This document shows, piece after piece, positions 1 to 7,495 of a DNA stretch of 34,746 nt. Within the stretch, counting starts at the first letter, position 1; every line of letters begins with the position of its first letter. The translations under genes were made by a program, and so were the position numbers. The stretch comes from Erysipelotrichaceae bacterium (lineage in GTDB: Bacteria > Bacillota_I > Bacilli_A > Erysipelotrichales > Erysipelotrichaceae). Under the pieces are notes generated by a model that was not told the origin of the DNA, did not search any database, and worked only from the letters and a program-made list of their open reading frames with translations. The stretch is from the NCBI GenBank assembly GCA_017419065.1, contig JAFOMB010000212.1, forward strand, positions 1 to 34,746. Direction: 5' to 3'.

Positions 1-648
1 TCGGAAGTCTATTTTGAAGGCTGCATGCCGTTTGAAGAGATGGCCAGAAGGGGATACAAGACCCTTCTGTTCGGCCCCTGCAAGCCGGTCGGTCTCGAAC
101 ATGACGGGATACGTCCGTATGCGGTCGTCCAGCTCAGGAAGGACAATGCGATCGACACCCTCTACAATATCGTCGGTTTCCAGACCCATTTGACCTTCCC
201 GGAACAGAAGAGAGTCTTGCGTCTGATACCGGCTTTGAGGAACTGTGAGATCGTCCGCTATGGGGTCATGCACAGGAACACCTATATCAACTCTCCGAAC
301 GTCCTGAACGCGAATTATCAGATGATCCGCTATCCGAACATCTTTGTGGCCGGACAGATCTCTGGGGTGGAAGGCTATGTCGAATCGGCAGCCTCCGGTC
401 TTTACGCGGCCTTACAGATGAGCCAGTACGTACAGGGCGGCATCAAGGAGGAACTGGGTGCCGATACGATGATGGGCGCCATGTCCCACTACATCTCCGA
501 TTCCCATATCACCAAGCTCGTGCCGATGAATGCCAACTTCGGCATCTTCCGCTGTACCTTTACCGGCAATAAGAAAGAAGCCAGGAAGTACTTCGTCGAG
601 CACTCTCTGGAAGAAGTGCGGAAGTATAAGGAGAAACTCCATGGATGA
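1..648 (+). CDS. trmFO: tRNA (uracil-54-C5)-methyltransferase TrmFO, C-terminal part
   Basis: The window opens inside this gene, so only the last 215 codons are present; the family is usually about 435 residues. TrmFO is a folate- and FAD-dependent enzyme that methylates U54 of the tRNA T-loop. The visible part starts with a YFEGCMP segment, whose Cys corresponds to the conserved catalytic cysteine of the family. It continues with RFGP-like (LFGPCKPVGL) and FAD-site (GQISGVEGYVESAASGL) motifs typical of TrmFO. The reading frame is open from base 1 and ends at 646-648. It overlaps the xerC start by 8 bases, so the two are translationally coupled. The trmFO-xerC order is common in Bacillota. 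The identification is firm; the missing N-terminal Rossmann domain cannot be assessed. Confidence 0.95.
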   Translation, partial: SEVYFEGCMPFEEMARRGYKTLLFGPCKPVGLEHDGIRPYAVVQLRKDNAIDTLYNIVGFQTHLTFPEQKRVLRLIPALRNCEIVRYGVMHRNTYINSPNVLNANYQMIRYPNIFVAGQISGVEGYVESAASGLYAALQMSQYVQGGIKEELGADTMMGAMSHYISDSHITKLVPMNANFGIFRCTFTGNKKEARKYFVEHSLEEVRKYKEKLHG

Positions 649-1549
649 GTACCGGGAGCGTTTTATCAGCTATATGAAGGAGAAGCGTTCCGGGTCTGCC
701 CAGACGGCAGATGCCTATTCCCGGGATGTCACACGCTTTCTGGACTATCTGAAAGAAAAGGGGATCAGCGATCTCAAAGAGGTTGACAAGCTGACAGTCT
801 ATGACTATATCGAAGAACTGCGGAGCGGCAAGATCACGAGAGGCAAGATCTCCAACGCGACCTATGCCAGGAATATGAGTGCTCTCCGCAGCTTTTACCG
901 CTACCTCTCCTTAAATCACATCGTGGAAGATAATCCCTTCCTCTCCTTCGGAAACATCCATGTGGAAAAGAACCTGCCGGATGTGCTGACCTTTGAGGAA
1001 GTGAATAATCTGTTCGACAGTTTCGATCTCGAGGATCCTCTCGAGGTGCGCAACAGGACCATCCTGGAGACGATCTACGCCTGCGGACTGCGTGTGAGCG
1101 AGTGCAGCGGACTGCTGCTGGATCATGTCGACCGGAAAGAGGGGATACTCCGGGTGACAGGAAAGGGAAACAAGGAACGCATCGTTCCCTACTATCCAAG
1201 GCTCGGAGAGCTCTTTGACCTCTATCTTTCGATGTACCGCAATGAGACAGCGAAGAAGGACTGTCCGTACTTTTTTGTCTCCAACCGGGGAGAGAAGATC
1301 TCTGTGCGCTCCATCCAGGTGATGCTGGAGGAAAGCCGTGTCCGTGCCGGTATCCGCATCCCTGTCCATCCGCATATGCTGAGGCACTCCTTCGCGACCC
1401 ATTTACTGGACAACGGAGCCGATCTGAGAAGCGTGCAGGAGCTCCTGGGACACGAGAATCTCTCGACGACACAGCTGTATACCCACCTGACCTTTGACCG
1501 TCTCAAAAAGGCCGTCAATGACGCACATCCGCACAGCAAAGAGGATTGA
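641..1549 (+). CDS. xerC: Tyrosine recombinase XerC
   Basis: A 302-residue site-specific recombinase expected to resolve chromosome dimers at dif together with a XerD partner. The N-terminal SAM-like core-binding domain spans about residues 5-95 and the catalytic domain about 112-295. All catalytic residues are visible: Arg151 (in ACGLRVSE), Lys175 (GKGNKER), His245 and Arg248 (HMLRH), His271 (LGHENLS) and the nucleophile Tyr280 (YTH). The frame is open 37 codons further upstream, but ATG 641 gives the normal family length. It overlaps the end of trmFO by 8 bases. A terminator hairpin encloses the stop codon. A phage integrase is less likely because of the trmFO neighbour and the canonical XerC/D length. 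Confidence 0.93.
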   Translation: MDEYRERFISYMKEKRSGSAQTADAYSRDVTRFLDYLKEKGISDLKEVDKLTVYDYIEELRSGKITRGKISNATYARNMSALRSFYRYLSLNHIVEDNPFLSFGNIHVEKNLPDVLTFEEVNNLFDSFDLEDPLEVRNRTILETIYACGLRVSECSGLLLDHVDRKEGILRVTGKGNKERIVPYYPRLGELFDLYLSMYRNETAKKDCPYFFVSNRGEKISVRSIQVMLEESRVRAGIRIPVHPHMLRHSFATHLLDNGADLRSVQELLGHENLSTTQLYTHLTFDRLKKAVNDAHPHSKED

Positions 1550-1571
1550 ATTTCCTCTTTATTTTATTTTT
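1538..1571 (+). terminator. Intrinsic terminator of trmFO-xerC, enclosing the xerC stop
   Basis: A perfect 8-base stem (AAAGAGGA at 1538-1545, TCCTCTTT at 1553-1560) closes a 7-base loop that contains the xerC TGA stop (1547-1549). A T-rich tail follows to 1571. This separates the trmFO-xerC transcript from rpsB. Confidence 0.8.
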
Positions 1572-1576
1572 GACTA

Positions 1577-1585
1577 TGCTATAAT
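1577..1585 (+). promoter_or_regulatory. Promoter of rpsB-tsf (extended -10)
   Basis: TG-c-TATAAT (TG at 1577-1578, TATAAT at 1580-1585) is a perfect extended -10 element. No good -35 lies 16-18 bases upstream, where the sequence belongs to the terminator tail. Transcription would begin near 1592, giving a leader of about 100 bases before rpsB. Confidence 0.6.
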
Positions 1586-1610
1586 TAATAAGCATTTATG
1601 CGAATACACA

Positions 1611-1662
1611 CACTGTGGATCGCCTGTTCCGTGCCGAAAGGTTAGCAGGTAAAGAAGCAGTG
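1611..1662 (+). promoter_or_regulatory. Candidate structured mRNA leader of rpsB
   Basis: Within the roughly 100-base 5' leader an outer pair CACTG (1611-1615) / CAGTG (1658-1662) encloses an inner pair CCTG (1623-1626) / CAGG (1646-1649). Ribosomal protein leaders often carry autoregulatory binding sites. No Rfam family was recognised here, so the call rests only on nested complementarity. Confidence 0.3.
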
Positions 1663-1692
1663 GAGGAGTAACGGAAAGAGAGGAAAATTTAA

Positions 1693-2673
1693 ATGCAGTT
1701 AGTTACAATGCGCAAACTTCTGGAGAACGGCGTCCACTTCGGACACCAGACCAGAAAATGGGATCCTAAGTGCAAACCGTTCATCTACACGGCAAAAAAC
1801 GGGATCTACATCATCGATCTGAACAAGACACAGGAAGACCTGGCTGTCGCTTATGCGAAGCTGAAAGAGATCGCTGAAAACGGCGGTAAAGTCTTATTTG
1901 TCGGAACGAAGAAACAGGCTCAGCAGATCGTCCTGGACGAAGCTACCAGAAGCGGCAGCTTCTACATCAACCAGAGATGGTTAGGCGGTACCCTGACAAA
2001 CTTCCGTACGATCCAGAAGAGAATCAAGAGACTGCTTGAGATCCAGGAAATGGAAGCTTCCGGAACGATCAATGTCTATCCGAAGAAGGAACAGGCGATC
2101 ATCCGTAAGGAAGCTGCCCGCTTAGAGAACTTCTTAGGCGGTATCAAAGATATGAAGAAGCTCCCGGACGCTGTTGTCGTCGTCGACCCGAAGGAAGACC
2201 ACAACGCTGTTGCGGAAGCCAGAAAGCTCAACATCCCGGTATTCGGCTTAGCTGATACGAACTGCGATCCGGCATTTGTCGATTACGCTGTTCCGGCTAA
2301 CGATGACGCCATCAAGTCCATCAAGCTCATGATGTCCTTACTGGCTGACGCGATCGTCGAATCCAAGGGCGGTATCCTCCAGGATGCTTATCAGGAAGGC
2401 GATGTCGAAAACGATATCACCATGGATGATGTCATCATCAACGTTGAAAAGCACGCTGAGGAACAGGAAAAGAGAAGAAGACAGAGAAACGAAGAGAGAA
2501 TGAGAAACAACCAGAACAGAAGAGGCCGTTTCAATTCCGAAAAGCGTTTCATCTCCAGAAAGGCTGAAGGAGAAGAAGCTCCGAAGGCCGAGGCTCCGAA
2601 GGCTGAAGCTGCTCCGGCAGAAGCTGCCCCGGAAGTCAAGGAAGAAGTAAAGAAAGAGGAGGTCGCAGAATAA
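1693..2673 (+). CDS. rpsB: 30S ribosomal protein S2, with long C-terminal tail
   Basis: S2 binds the head-body junction of the 30S subunit. The N-terminus (MQLVTMRKLLENGVHFGHQ) and the inner motifs NQRWLGGTLTNF and VVVDPKEDHNAVAEA are classic S2. The protein has 326 residues, against about 230-260 in most bacteria. The excess is a C-terminal tail from about residue 255: first a highly charged Arg/Glu/Asn-rich helix-like stretch, then an Ala/Pro/Glu/Lys stretch with repeated KAEAP units ending in an acidic segment. A Shine-Dalgarno-like GAGAGG lies about 9 bases before the start. The stop overlaps the tsf start as TAATG, and the tsf ribosome-binding site lies inside rpsB. Confidence 0.97.
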   Translation: MQLVTMRKLLENGVHFGHQTRKWDPKCKPFIYTAKNGIYIIDLNKTQEDLAVAYAKLKEIAENGGKVLFVGTKKQAQQIVLDEATRSGSFYINQRWLGGTLTNFRTIQKRIKRLLEIQEMEASGTINVYPKKEQAIIRKEAARLENFLGGIKDMKKLPDAVVVVDPKEDHNAVAEARKLNIPVFGLADTNCDPAFVDYAVPANDDAIKSIKLMMSLLADAIVESKGGILQDAYQEGDVENDITMDDVIINVEKHAEEQEKRRRQRNEERMRNNQNRRGRFNSEKRFISRKAEGEEAPKAEAPKAEAAPAEAAPEVKEEVKKEEVAE

Positions 2674-3560
2674 TGGCGGTTACAGCTGCACAAGTCAAGG
2701 AATTACGTGAAATGACCGGTGCGGGCATGATGGATTGCAAGAATGCCCTGAAAGAAACCGACGGCGATATGGAAAAGGCCATTGACTGGTTAAGAGAAAA
2801 GGGTATCGCAAAATCTGCCAAGAAATCTTCCCGTATCGCAGCCGAAGGCTTATCCAAAATCGCTATCGACGGCAACAAGGCTGTCATCGTTGAGATCAAC
2901 TCCGAGACAGACTTCGTCGCCAAGAACGAACAGTTCCTGACTCTGCTGGACTGTGTTGCCAAGACTATCCTGGCTGCAGAGCCGGCTGACAATGAAGCAG
3001 CTCTCGCTTTACCGGTAAACGGACACACACTGAACGATGAATTCGTCAATGCGACAGCTACTATCGGTGAAAAGATCGCGTTAAGAAGATTTGCCGTTGT
3101 CAGGAAGGCTGATGATGAGATCTTCGGTGATTACACTCATAACGGCGGTGCCAGAACAGCTCTCGTCGTCATGAAGGGCGGCGATGCCGAACTGGCTCAC
3201 CACATCGCCATGCAGATCGCTTCCATGACACCGACCTATGTCCGTGAAACAGACATGCCGTCCGAGATCGTTGAACGTGAAAGAAACGTTCAGACACAGA
3301 TCGTCATGAATGATGAAAAGTTCGCCGGCAAGCCGGAAAAAGTCATCCAGGGCGCGATCGAAGGAAAGATCTCGAAAGCATTAAAGGAAATGTGCCTGGT
3401 CGATCAGGAATACTTCCTGGATTCTTCCAAGAAAGTCTCCGCTGTTCTTAAGGAGAATGGTGCTGATGTCCGCTGCTTTGTCAGATACACTGTCGGTGAA
3501 GGCATCGAAAAGAGAGAAGAGAATTTCGCAGAAGAAGTTGCGAAGCAGATGGGTAACTAA
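2673..3560 (+). CDS. tsf: Translation elongation factor Ts
   Basis: EF-Ts recycles EF-Tu from its GDP to its GTP form. The 295-residue length is normal. The N-terminal UBA-like domain carries LREMTGAGMMDCKNAL (about residues 10-25), followed by WLREKGIAKSAKKSSRIAAEGL. The core EF-Tu contact motif SETDFVAKNEQF is at about residues 77-88. The start ATG overlaps the rpsB stop by one base, with AAAGAGGAGG just upstream, so the pair is tightly coupled. A hairpin terminator begins at the stop codon. Confidence 0.97.
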   Translation: MAVTAAQVKELREMTGAGMMDCKNALKETDGDMEKAIDWLREKGIAKSAKKSSRIAAEGLSKIAIDGNKAVIVEINSETDFVAKNEQFLTLLDCVAKTILAAEPADNEAALALPVNGHTLNDEFVNATATIGEKIALRRFAVVRKADDEIFGDYTHNGGARTALVVMKGGDAELAHHIAMQIASMTPTYVRETDMPSEIVERERNVQTQIVMNDEKFAGKPEKVIQGAIEGKISKALKEMCLVDQEYFLDSSKKVSAVLKENGADVRCFVRYTVGEGIEKREENFAEEVAKQMGN

Positions 3561-3585
3561 AAGGACATTTTCAATGTCCTTTTTT
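3559..3585 (+). terminator. Intrinsic terminator between tsf and pyrH
   Basis: A perfect stem AAGGACATT (3561-3569) / AATGTCCTT (3573-3581) has a tight loop and a six-T run. It starts at the tsf stop and ends only about 17 bases before pyrH. No pyrH promoter is obvious in that gap, so it probably acts as a partial terminator. Confidence 0.8.
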
Positions 3586-3602
3586 CTAACGGAGGTTTTG
3601 TT

Positions 3603-4310
3603 ATGTATAAACGTATCTTACTGAAACTCAGCGGAGAAGCTTTAGGTTCCAAAGAGAACGTCTTCGATATCGATGTCATGTCTGCCTTGGGCGCACAGAT
3701 CCGCAAGATCGTAGAAGAAGGCTGTGAAGTCGGCATCGTTGTCGGCGGCGGCAACCTCGTCAGAGGAAAACAGTTTGAAAAGATCGGTCTCGACAGAGTC
3801 GCATCCGATCATATCGGCATGCTGGGAACGACACTGAACGCGATGGTCCTGGCAGCTGCTTTAGAGAAAAACGGCGTGTCCGCCAAGGTCATGTCCGCAA
3901 CCCAGGTCGACGGTGTCGAGGGGATCGATGTCGAAAAGGCCAGAAAGCTCCTGAAGGAAAAGACAGTCGTCATCTTCGGCGGCGGTGTCGGCGAACCGTA
4001 TTTCTCTACGGATACCGGCAGTGCGCTGCGTGCCAGCGAGATCAAAGCCGAGGTCATCTTCATGGCCAAGAACGGGGTAGACGGTGTCTATGATTCCGAT
4101 CCGGATTCCAACCCGAACGCCAAACGGTTTGAGGAACTGAGCTTTGATGATATACTGAAATTGAATCTCAAGGTGATCGATCAGACTGCTGCCAGCTTAT
4201 GCAAGGACAACGGCATAGATGCCTTCGTCTTCAACATGTCGGAAGAAGACAACATCTATAAAGCTGTGACCGGAAAAGCAGTCGGTACGGTCATCCATTC
4301 CGGAAAATAG
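3603..4310 (+). CDS. pyrH: UMP kinase PyrH
   Basis: Phosphorylates UMP to UDP in pyrimidine nucleotide synthesis; it is a hexameric amino-acid-kinase-fold enzyme in the cytoplasm. The 235-residue protein starts YKRILLKLSGEALG, has the Gly-rich GIVVGGGNLVRG loop (about residues 45-56), and carries MAKNGVDGVYDSDP near residues 155-170, all diagnostic of bacterial PyrH. A ribosome-binding site GGAGG sits 7 bases before ATG. It lies in the conserved tsf-pyrH-frr order, 9 bases before frr. Confidence 0.97.
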   Translation: MYKRILLKLSGEALGSKENVFDIDVMSALGAQIRKIVEEGCEVGIVVGGGNLVRGKQFEKIGLDRVASDHIGMLGTTLNAMVLAAALEKNGVSAKVMSATQVDGVEGIDVEKARKLLKEKTVVIFGGGVGEPYFSTDTGSALRASEIKAEVIFMAKNGVDGVYDSDPDSNPNAKRFEELSFDDILKLNLKVIDQTAASLCKDNGIDAFVFNMSEEDNIYKAVTGKAVGTVIHSGK

Positions 4311-4319
4311 GAGGCATTT

Positions 4320-4865
4320 ATGGAAGAATTCGTTTTACTGGCGGAAGAGAAGATGGAGAAGACAGTCGATGTCTTTGAAAAGAACCTGACGAAGGTCAGA
4401 ACAGGCAGAGCCAATCCGAATATGCTGGATGGCATTGAAGTCGACTACTATGGATCTCCGACTCCGATCAACCAGATCGCATCCATCAATGTTCAGGAAG
4501 GCAGAACACTGGTGATCAAGCCATATGACAGAAATTCTCTGAAGGATATCGAAAGAGCGATCAACACGTCTGACCTGCATTTACCGCCGCTCAATGACGG
4601 TACGGTCATCCGTTTAAGCGTTCCGCAGCTGACGGAAGAGACCCGTAAGGGATACTGCAAGGACGTCGACAAGATGGCAGAAGAAGCCAAGGTCGGCATC
4701 CGCAACGTCCGCCGCGATACCAATGACAGTATCAAGAAAGACAAGACGATCCCGGAGGATACCTCCAAGGACCTTCTGAAAGAGGTCCAGGATCTCACCG
4801 ACAGCTTCATCAAGAAGATCGAGGAGATCGCTAAGGCAAAACAAAAAGAAATAATGACGATTTAA
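4320..4865 (+). CDS. frr: Ribosome recycling factor
   Basis: RRF splits post-termination ribosomes together with EF-G. The protein has 181 residues, close to the family norm of about 185. It has the expected three-helix-bundle motifs KVRTGRANPNMLDGI, YYGSPTPINQIASI and VPQLTEETRKGYCKDV, and the VRNVRRD-like motif (GIRNVRRDTNDSIKKD). A strong GGAGG precedes ATG. The stop overlaps the uppS start as TAATG. Confidence 0.97.
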   Translation: MEEFVLLAEEKMEKTVDVFEKNLTKVRTGRANPNMLDGIEVDYYGSPTPINQIASINVQEGRTLVIKPYDRNSLKDIERAINTSDLHLPPLNDGTVIRLSVPQLTEETRKGYCKDVDKMAEEAKVGIRNVRRDTNDSIKKDKTIPEDTSKDLLKEVQDLTDSFIKKIEEIAKAKQKEIMTI

Positions 4866-5578
4866 TGGACAACACACTTCAGCATATAGCGGTCATTATG
4901 GACGGTAATGGCCGCTGGGCAAAGAAACAGCATAAGATACGGACCTTCGGCCATAAGAAAGGTGTCGAACAGGTCCGGGAAATTGCCATACACGCCAGCG
5001 AGTTAGGTATCAAATGCCTGACTCTTTATGCGTTTTCGACAGAGAACTGGAAAAGACCGGAGAAGGAAGTGAACTACATCATGTCTCTTCCGAAGGTCTT
5101 CTTTTCCAAGTATCTGAAGGAACTCATGGAAAACAACATCCGTGTCATGATGATCGGAGATGAGGGAAGGATCCCGGAAGAAGCCATGAGCATCTTCCGT
5201 CAGGCGATCAAAGAGACCTCCGGGAATACCGGGATGATCCTCAACTTCGCGGTCAACTACGGCGGAAGGGATGAGATCGTACGGGCAGCCAAGGCCTATG
5301 CGGAAGACTATAAGGAGGGGAAGGTGACAGACCTCGATGAAGAGAGCTTTGCCTCTTACCTCTATACCGGCGGTCTTCCGGAAGTCGATCTGCTCATCCG
5401 CACCAGTCATGAACTCCGCCTTTCCAACTTCCTCTTATATCAGCTGGCCTACAGTGAAATGATCTTTACCGAGACGCTCTGGCCGGATTTCACACCGGAA
5501 GAGCTGGACAGATGTATCGAGGAATACGGAAGACGCAAGAGAAGATTCGGAGGTGTCGATGAAACAGAGAGTGATTAG
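4865..5578 (+). CDS. uppS: Isoprenyl transferase (undecaprenyl diphosphate synthase)
   Basis: Cis-prenyltransferase that makes the C55 lipid carrier for wall polymers. The 237-residue protein carries the signature HIAVIMDGNGRWAKK with catalytic Asp13. It also has the FSTENWKRP motif near residue 59 and the C-terminal block LLIRTSHELRLSNFLLYQ followed by TLWPDF. In that block the usual RTSGEQR reads RTSHELR: the Arg and Glu ligands are kept, but the Gly is replaced by His. It overlaps frr by one base and cdsA by 20 bases, in the usual uppS-cdsA-dxr-rseP cluster. Confidence 0.95.
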   Translation: MDNTLQHIAVIMDGNGRWAKKQHKIRTFGHKKGVEQVREIAIHASELGIKCLTLYAFSTENWKRPEKEVNYIMSLPKVFFSKYLKELMENNIRVMMIGDEGRIPEEAMSIFRQAIKETSGNTGMILNFAVNYGGRDEIVRAAKAYAEDYKEGKVTDLDEESFASYLYTGGLPEVDLLIRTSHELRLSNFLLYQLAYSEMIFTETLWPDFTPEELDRCIEEYGRRKRRFGGVDETESD

Positions 5579-6320
5579 CGGCTTTATCGTCGCGGTGATA
5601 AGCTTCGGAGCAGCCCTGCTGGGCGGCTATCCGCTGTATGCCGTACTGGCCTTTGTGGGTTTCTACGGTCCCTATGAGATCATCTCCATCCGCAACAAGG
5701 AATCCAACAAATCCCTCTACTTCGCGATGATCCTCTACATCGCTGCCATCGTCTTTTTCCCGCAGCGCTCTGCCGGGATCACGATCCTGTTCATCATCAC
5801 GCTGTTCTACCTGGCCATCGCCATCGAGAACATCTCCCTGTCGGATATCTCCTGTTCCCTGACGCTGACGATGATCATCGCCTATGCGATCTCGGGAGCC
5901 ATACGTCTGTCCGCCATGAACCGGTATATCCTGGTGTATTTGATGCTGACGGGTTATGCGGCCGATACCTTTGCTTTCTTCGTCGGAAGGCGCTTCGGAA
6001 AGCACAAGCTCATCGAGCGCGTTTCTCCGAACAAGACCGTGGAAGGGGCGATCGGAGGCTGGTTCTTCTCTTCGCTGTTCTCCATCCTCTTAGGATATCT
6101 GTGCGGCTGGTTCGGCTTTGCGACATGGTTCGTCATTGTCAACTCCCTCGTGCTTCCGGTCGTCTCGGAACTCGGGGACCTCTCTTTCAGCTTCGTGAAG
6201 CGCAATTACGGCGTCAAGGACTTCTCGAATCTGATCCCGGGACACGGCGGTCTGCTTGACCGTATCGATTCCTTATTACTCTGCCTGCTGTTTTTCAGCT
6301 CTATGGTTTCCTTTTTATGA
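5559..6320 (+). CDS. cdsA: Phosphatidate cytidylyltransferase CdsA
   Basis: Converts phosphatidic acid and CTP to CDP-diacylglycerol, the precursor of membrane phospholipids. It is an integral membrane protein with about seven hydrophobic segments. The CDS family signature is complete near the C-terminus (SFVKRNYGVKDFSNLIPGH, then GGLLDRIDS). The chosen start is ATG 5559 because GGAGG at 5549-5553 is ideally spaced for it; GTG 5553 in the same frame lies inside that site. This gives 253 residues. It overlaps uppS upstream and shares ATGA with dxr. Confidence 0.94.
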   Translation: MKQRVISGFIVAVISFGAALLGGYPLYAVLAFVGFYGPYEIISIRNKESNKSLYFAMILYIAAIVFFPQRSAGITILFIITLFYLAIAIENISLSDISCSLTLTMIIAYAISGAIRLSAMNRYILVYLMLTGYAADTFAFFVGRRFGKHKLIERVSPNKTVEGAIGGWFFSSLFSILLGYLCGWFGFATWFVIVNSLVLPVVSELGDLSFSFVKRNYGVKDFSNLIPGHGGLLDRIDSLLLCLLFFSSMVSFL

Positions 6321-7462
6321 AAAAAATACTTTTATTAGGTGCCAGCGGTTCCATCGGCACCCAGACAGTCGATATCATCCGTTCTCATCCGGAAGAGCTG
6401 CAGCTCGTCGGAGCGAGTGTCGGAAAGAACAGAGAATATCTGGAGAGCCTTCTTCAGACTTTTTCTCTGGAATACGTCTACTGCATCGATACGGATCTTG
6501 AACTGGAGAGCCGTTATCCGAATACCCGCTTCTACTTCGGAAGCGATGGACTCAACCGCATCGTCAAAGAAGAAAGCTATGACCTCTTAGTCAATGCCTT
6601 AGTGGGCTTTGCGGGCTTCAAGCCGACGTTATTAGCGATCAATGAAGGCAAGAACATCGCCCTGGCCAATAAAGAGACCCTGGTCGCCGGAGGCGATATC
6701 ATCATGAAGGCGGTGAAAGAGAAGGGGGTCGATCTCTATCCGATCGATTCCGAACACTCGGCCATCTTCCAGTGTCTGCAGGGACATGAAAAGAAGGATG
6801 TCAGAAGGCTCATCATCACCGGTTCCGGAGGCTCCTTCCGCGATCTCAAAAGAGAAGAACTGGCGGATGTGACTTTAAAGGATGCCCTGAAGCATCCGGT
6901 GTGGTCCATGGGCGCCAAGATCACCATCGATTCCGCCACCATGATGAACAAGGGCTTTGAAGTCATGGAAGCCCATCATCTCTTCGATATCGACTACGAC
7001 CATATCGATGTCATCCTGCACAAGCAGTCCATCGTCCACTCCATGGTGGAATACGAAGACGGATCCACGATCGCGCAGCTCGGAGCTCCGGATATGCATC
7101 TGGCTATCAAATACGCCCTCTTATATCCGCGCCACAAGGCCGATGAGAAGACGAGCCGTCTTGACTGGGATATGCTGACCTCCCTCGATTTCAAGAAGAT
7201 GGACTACAAGCGCTATCCGCTCGTCAAACTGGCGAAGGATGTCGGGAAGTACGGAGGAAACTTCGGAGCGATCCTGATCGGGGCCAATGACGAAGCTGTC
7301 TCGCTCTTCCTCCATGAGAGGATCAAGTTCTGCGAGATCGAATCCTATATCTTCCGCACCCTGGAAGCTGCCCGTTTCGTGAAGGATCCGGAACCGGAAG
7401 AGATCATCCGGGCCAATCAGTGGGCCATTGAATATGTCGATTCCCTCTGGGCCAACTCCTGA
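6317..7462 (+). CDS. dxr: 1-deoxy-D-xylulose 5-phosphate reductoisomerase
   Basis: Second step of the MEP isoprenoid pathway, feeding UppS encoded just upstream. The 381-residue protein starts with the NADPH-binding motif LLGASGSIGTQT. It has NKETLVAGGDI (about residues 115-125), the metal-binding PIDSEHSAIFQCLQG (about 140-154) and ITIDSATMMNKGFEVMEAHHLF (about 200-220). The start overlaps the cdsA stop as ATGA. Length and motifs are normal, and the enzyme is expected to be sensitive to fosmidomycin. Confidence 0.97.
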   Translation: MKKILLLGASGSIGTQTVDIIRSHPEELQLVGASVGKNREYLESLLQTFSLEYVYCIDTDLELESRYPNTRFYFGSDGLNRIVKEESYDLLVNALVGFAGFKPTLLAINEGKNIALANKETLVAGGDIIMKAVKEKGVDLYPIDSEHSAIFQCLQGHEKKDVRRLIITGSGGSFRDLKREELADVTLKDALKHPVWSMGAKITIDSATMMNKGFEVMEAHHLFDIDYDHIDVILHKQSIVHSMVEYEDGSTIAQLGAPDMHLAIKYALLYPRHKADEKTSRLDWDMLTSLDFKKMDYKRYPLVKLAKDVGKYGGNFGAILIGANDEAVSLFLHERIKFCEIESYIFRTLEAARFVKDPEPEEIIRANQWAIEYVDSLWANS

Positions 7463-7495
7463 ACGGAAGGCCCATAGTTATTTATCAAGTTGATT

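Noticed and set aside
834..1472. Minus-strand open frame of 212 codons
   Set aside because: It is antisense to xerC, is Arg/Ser-rich low-complexity translation, and has no start signals.
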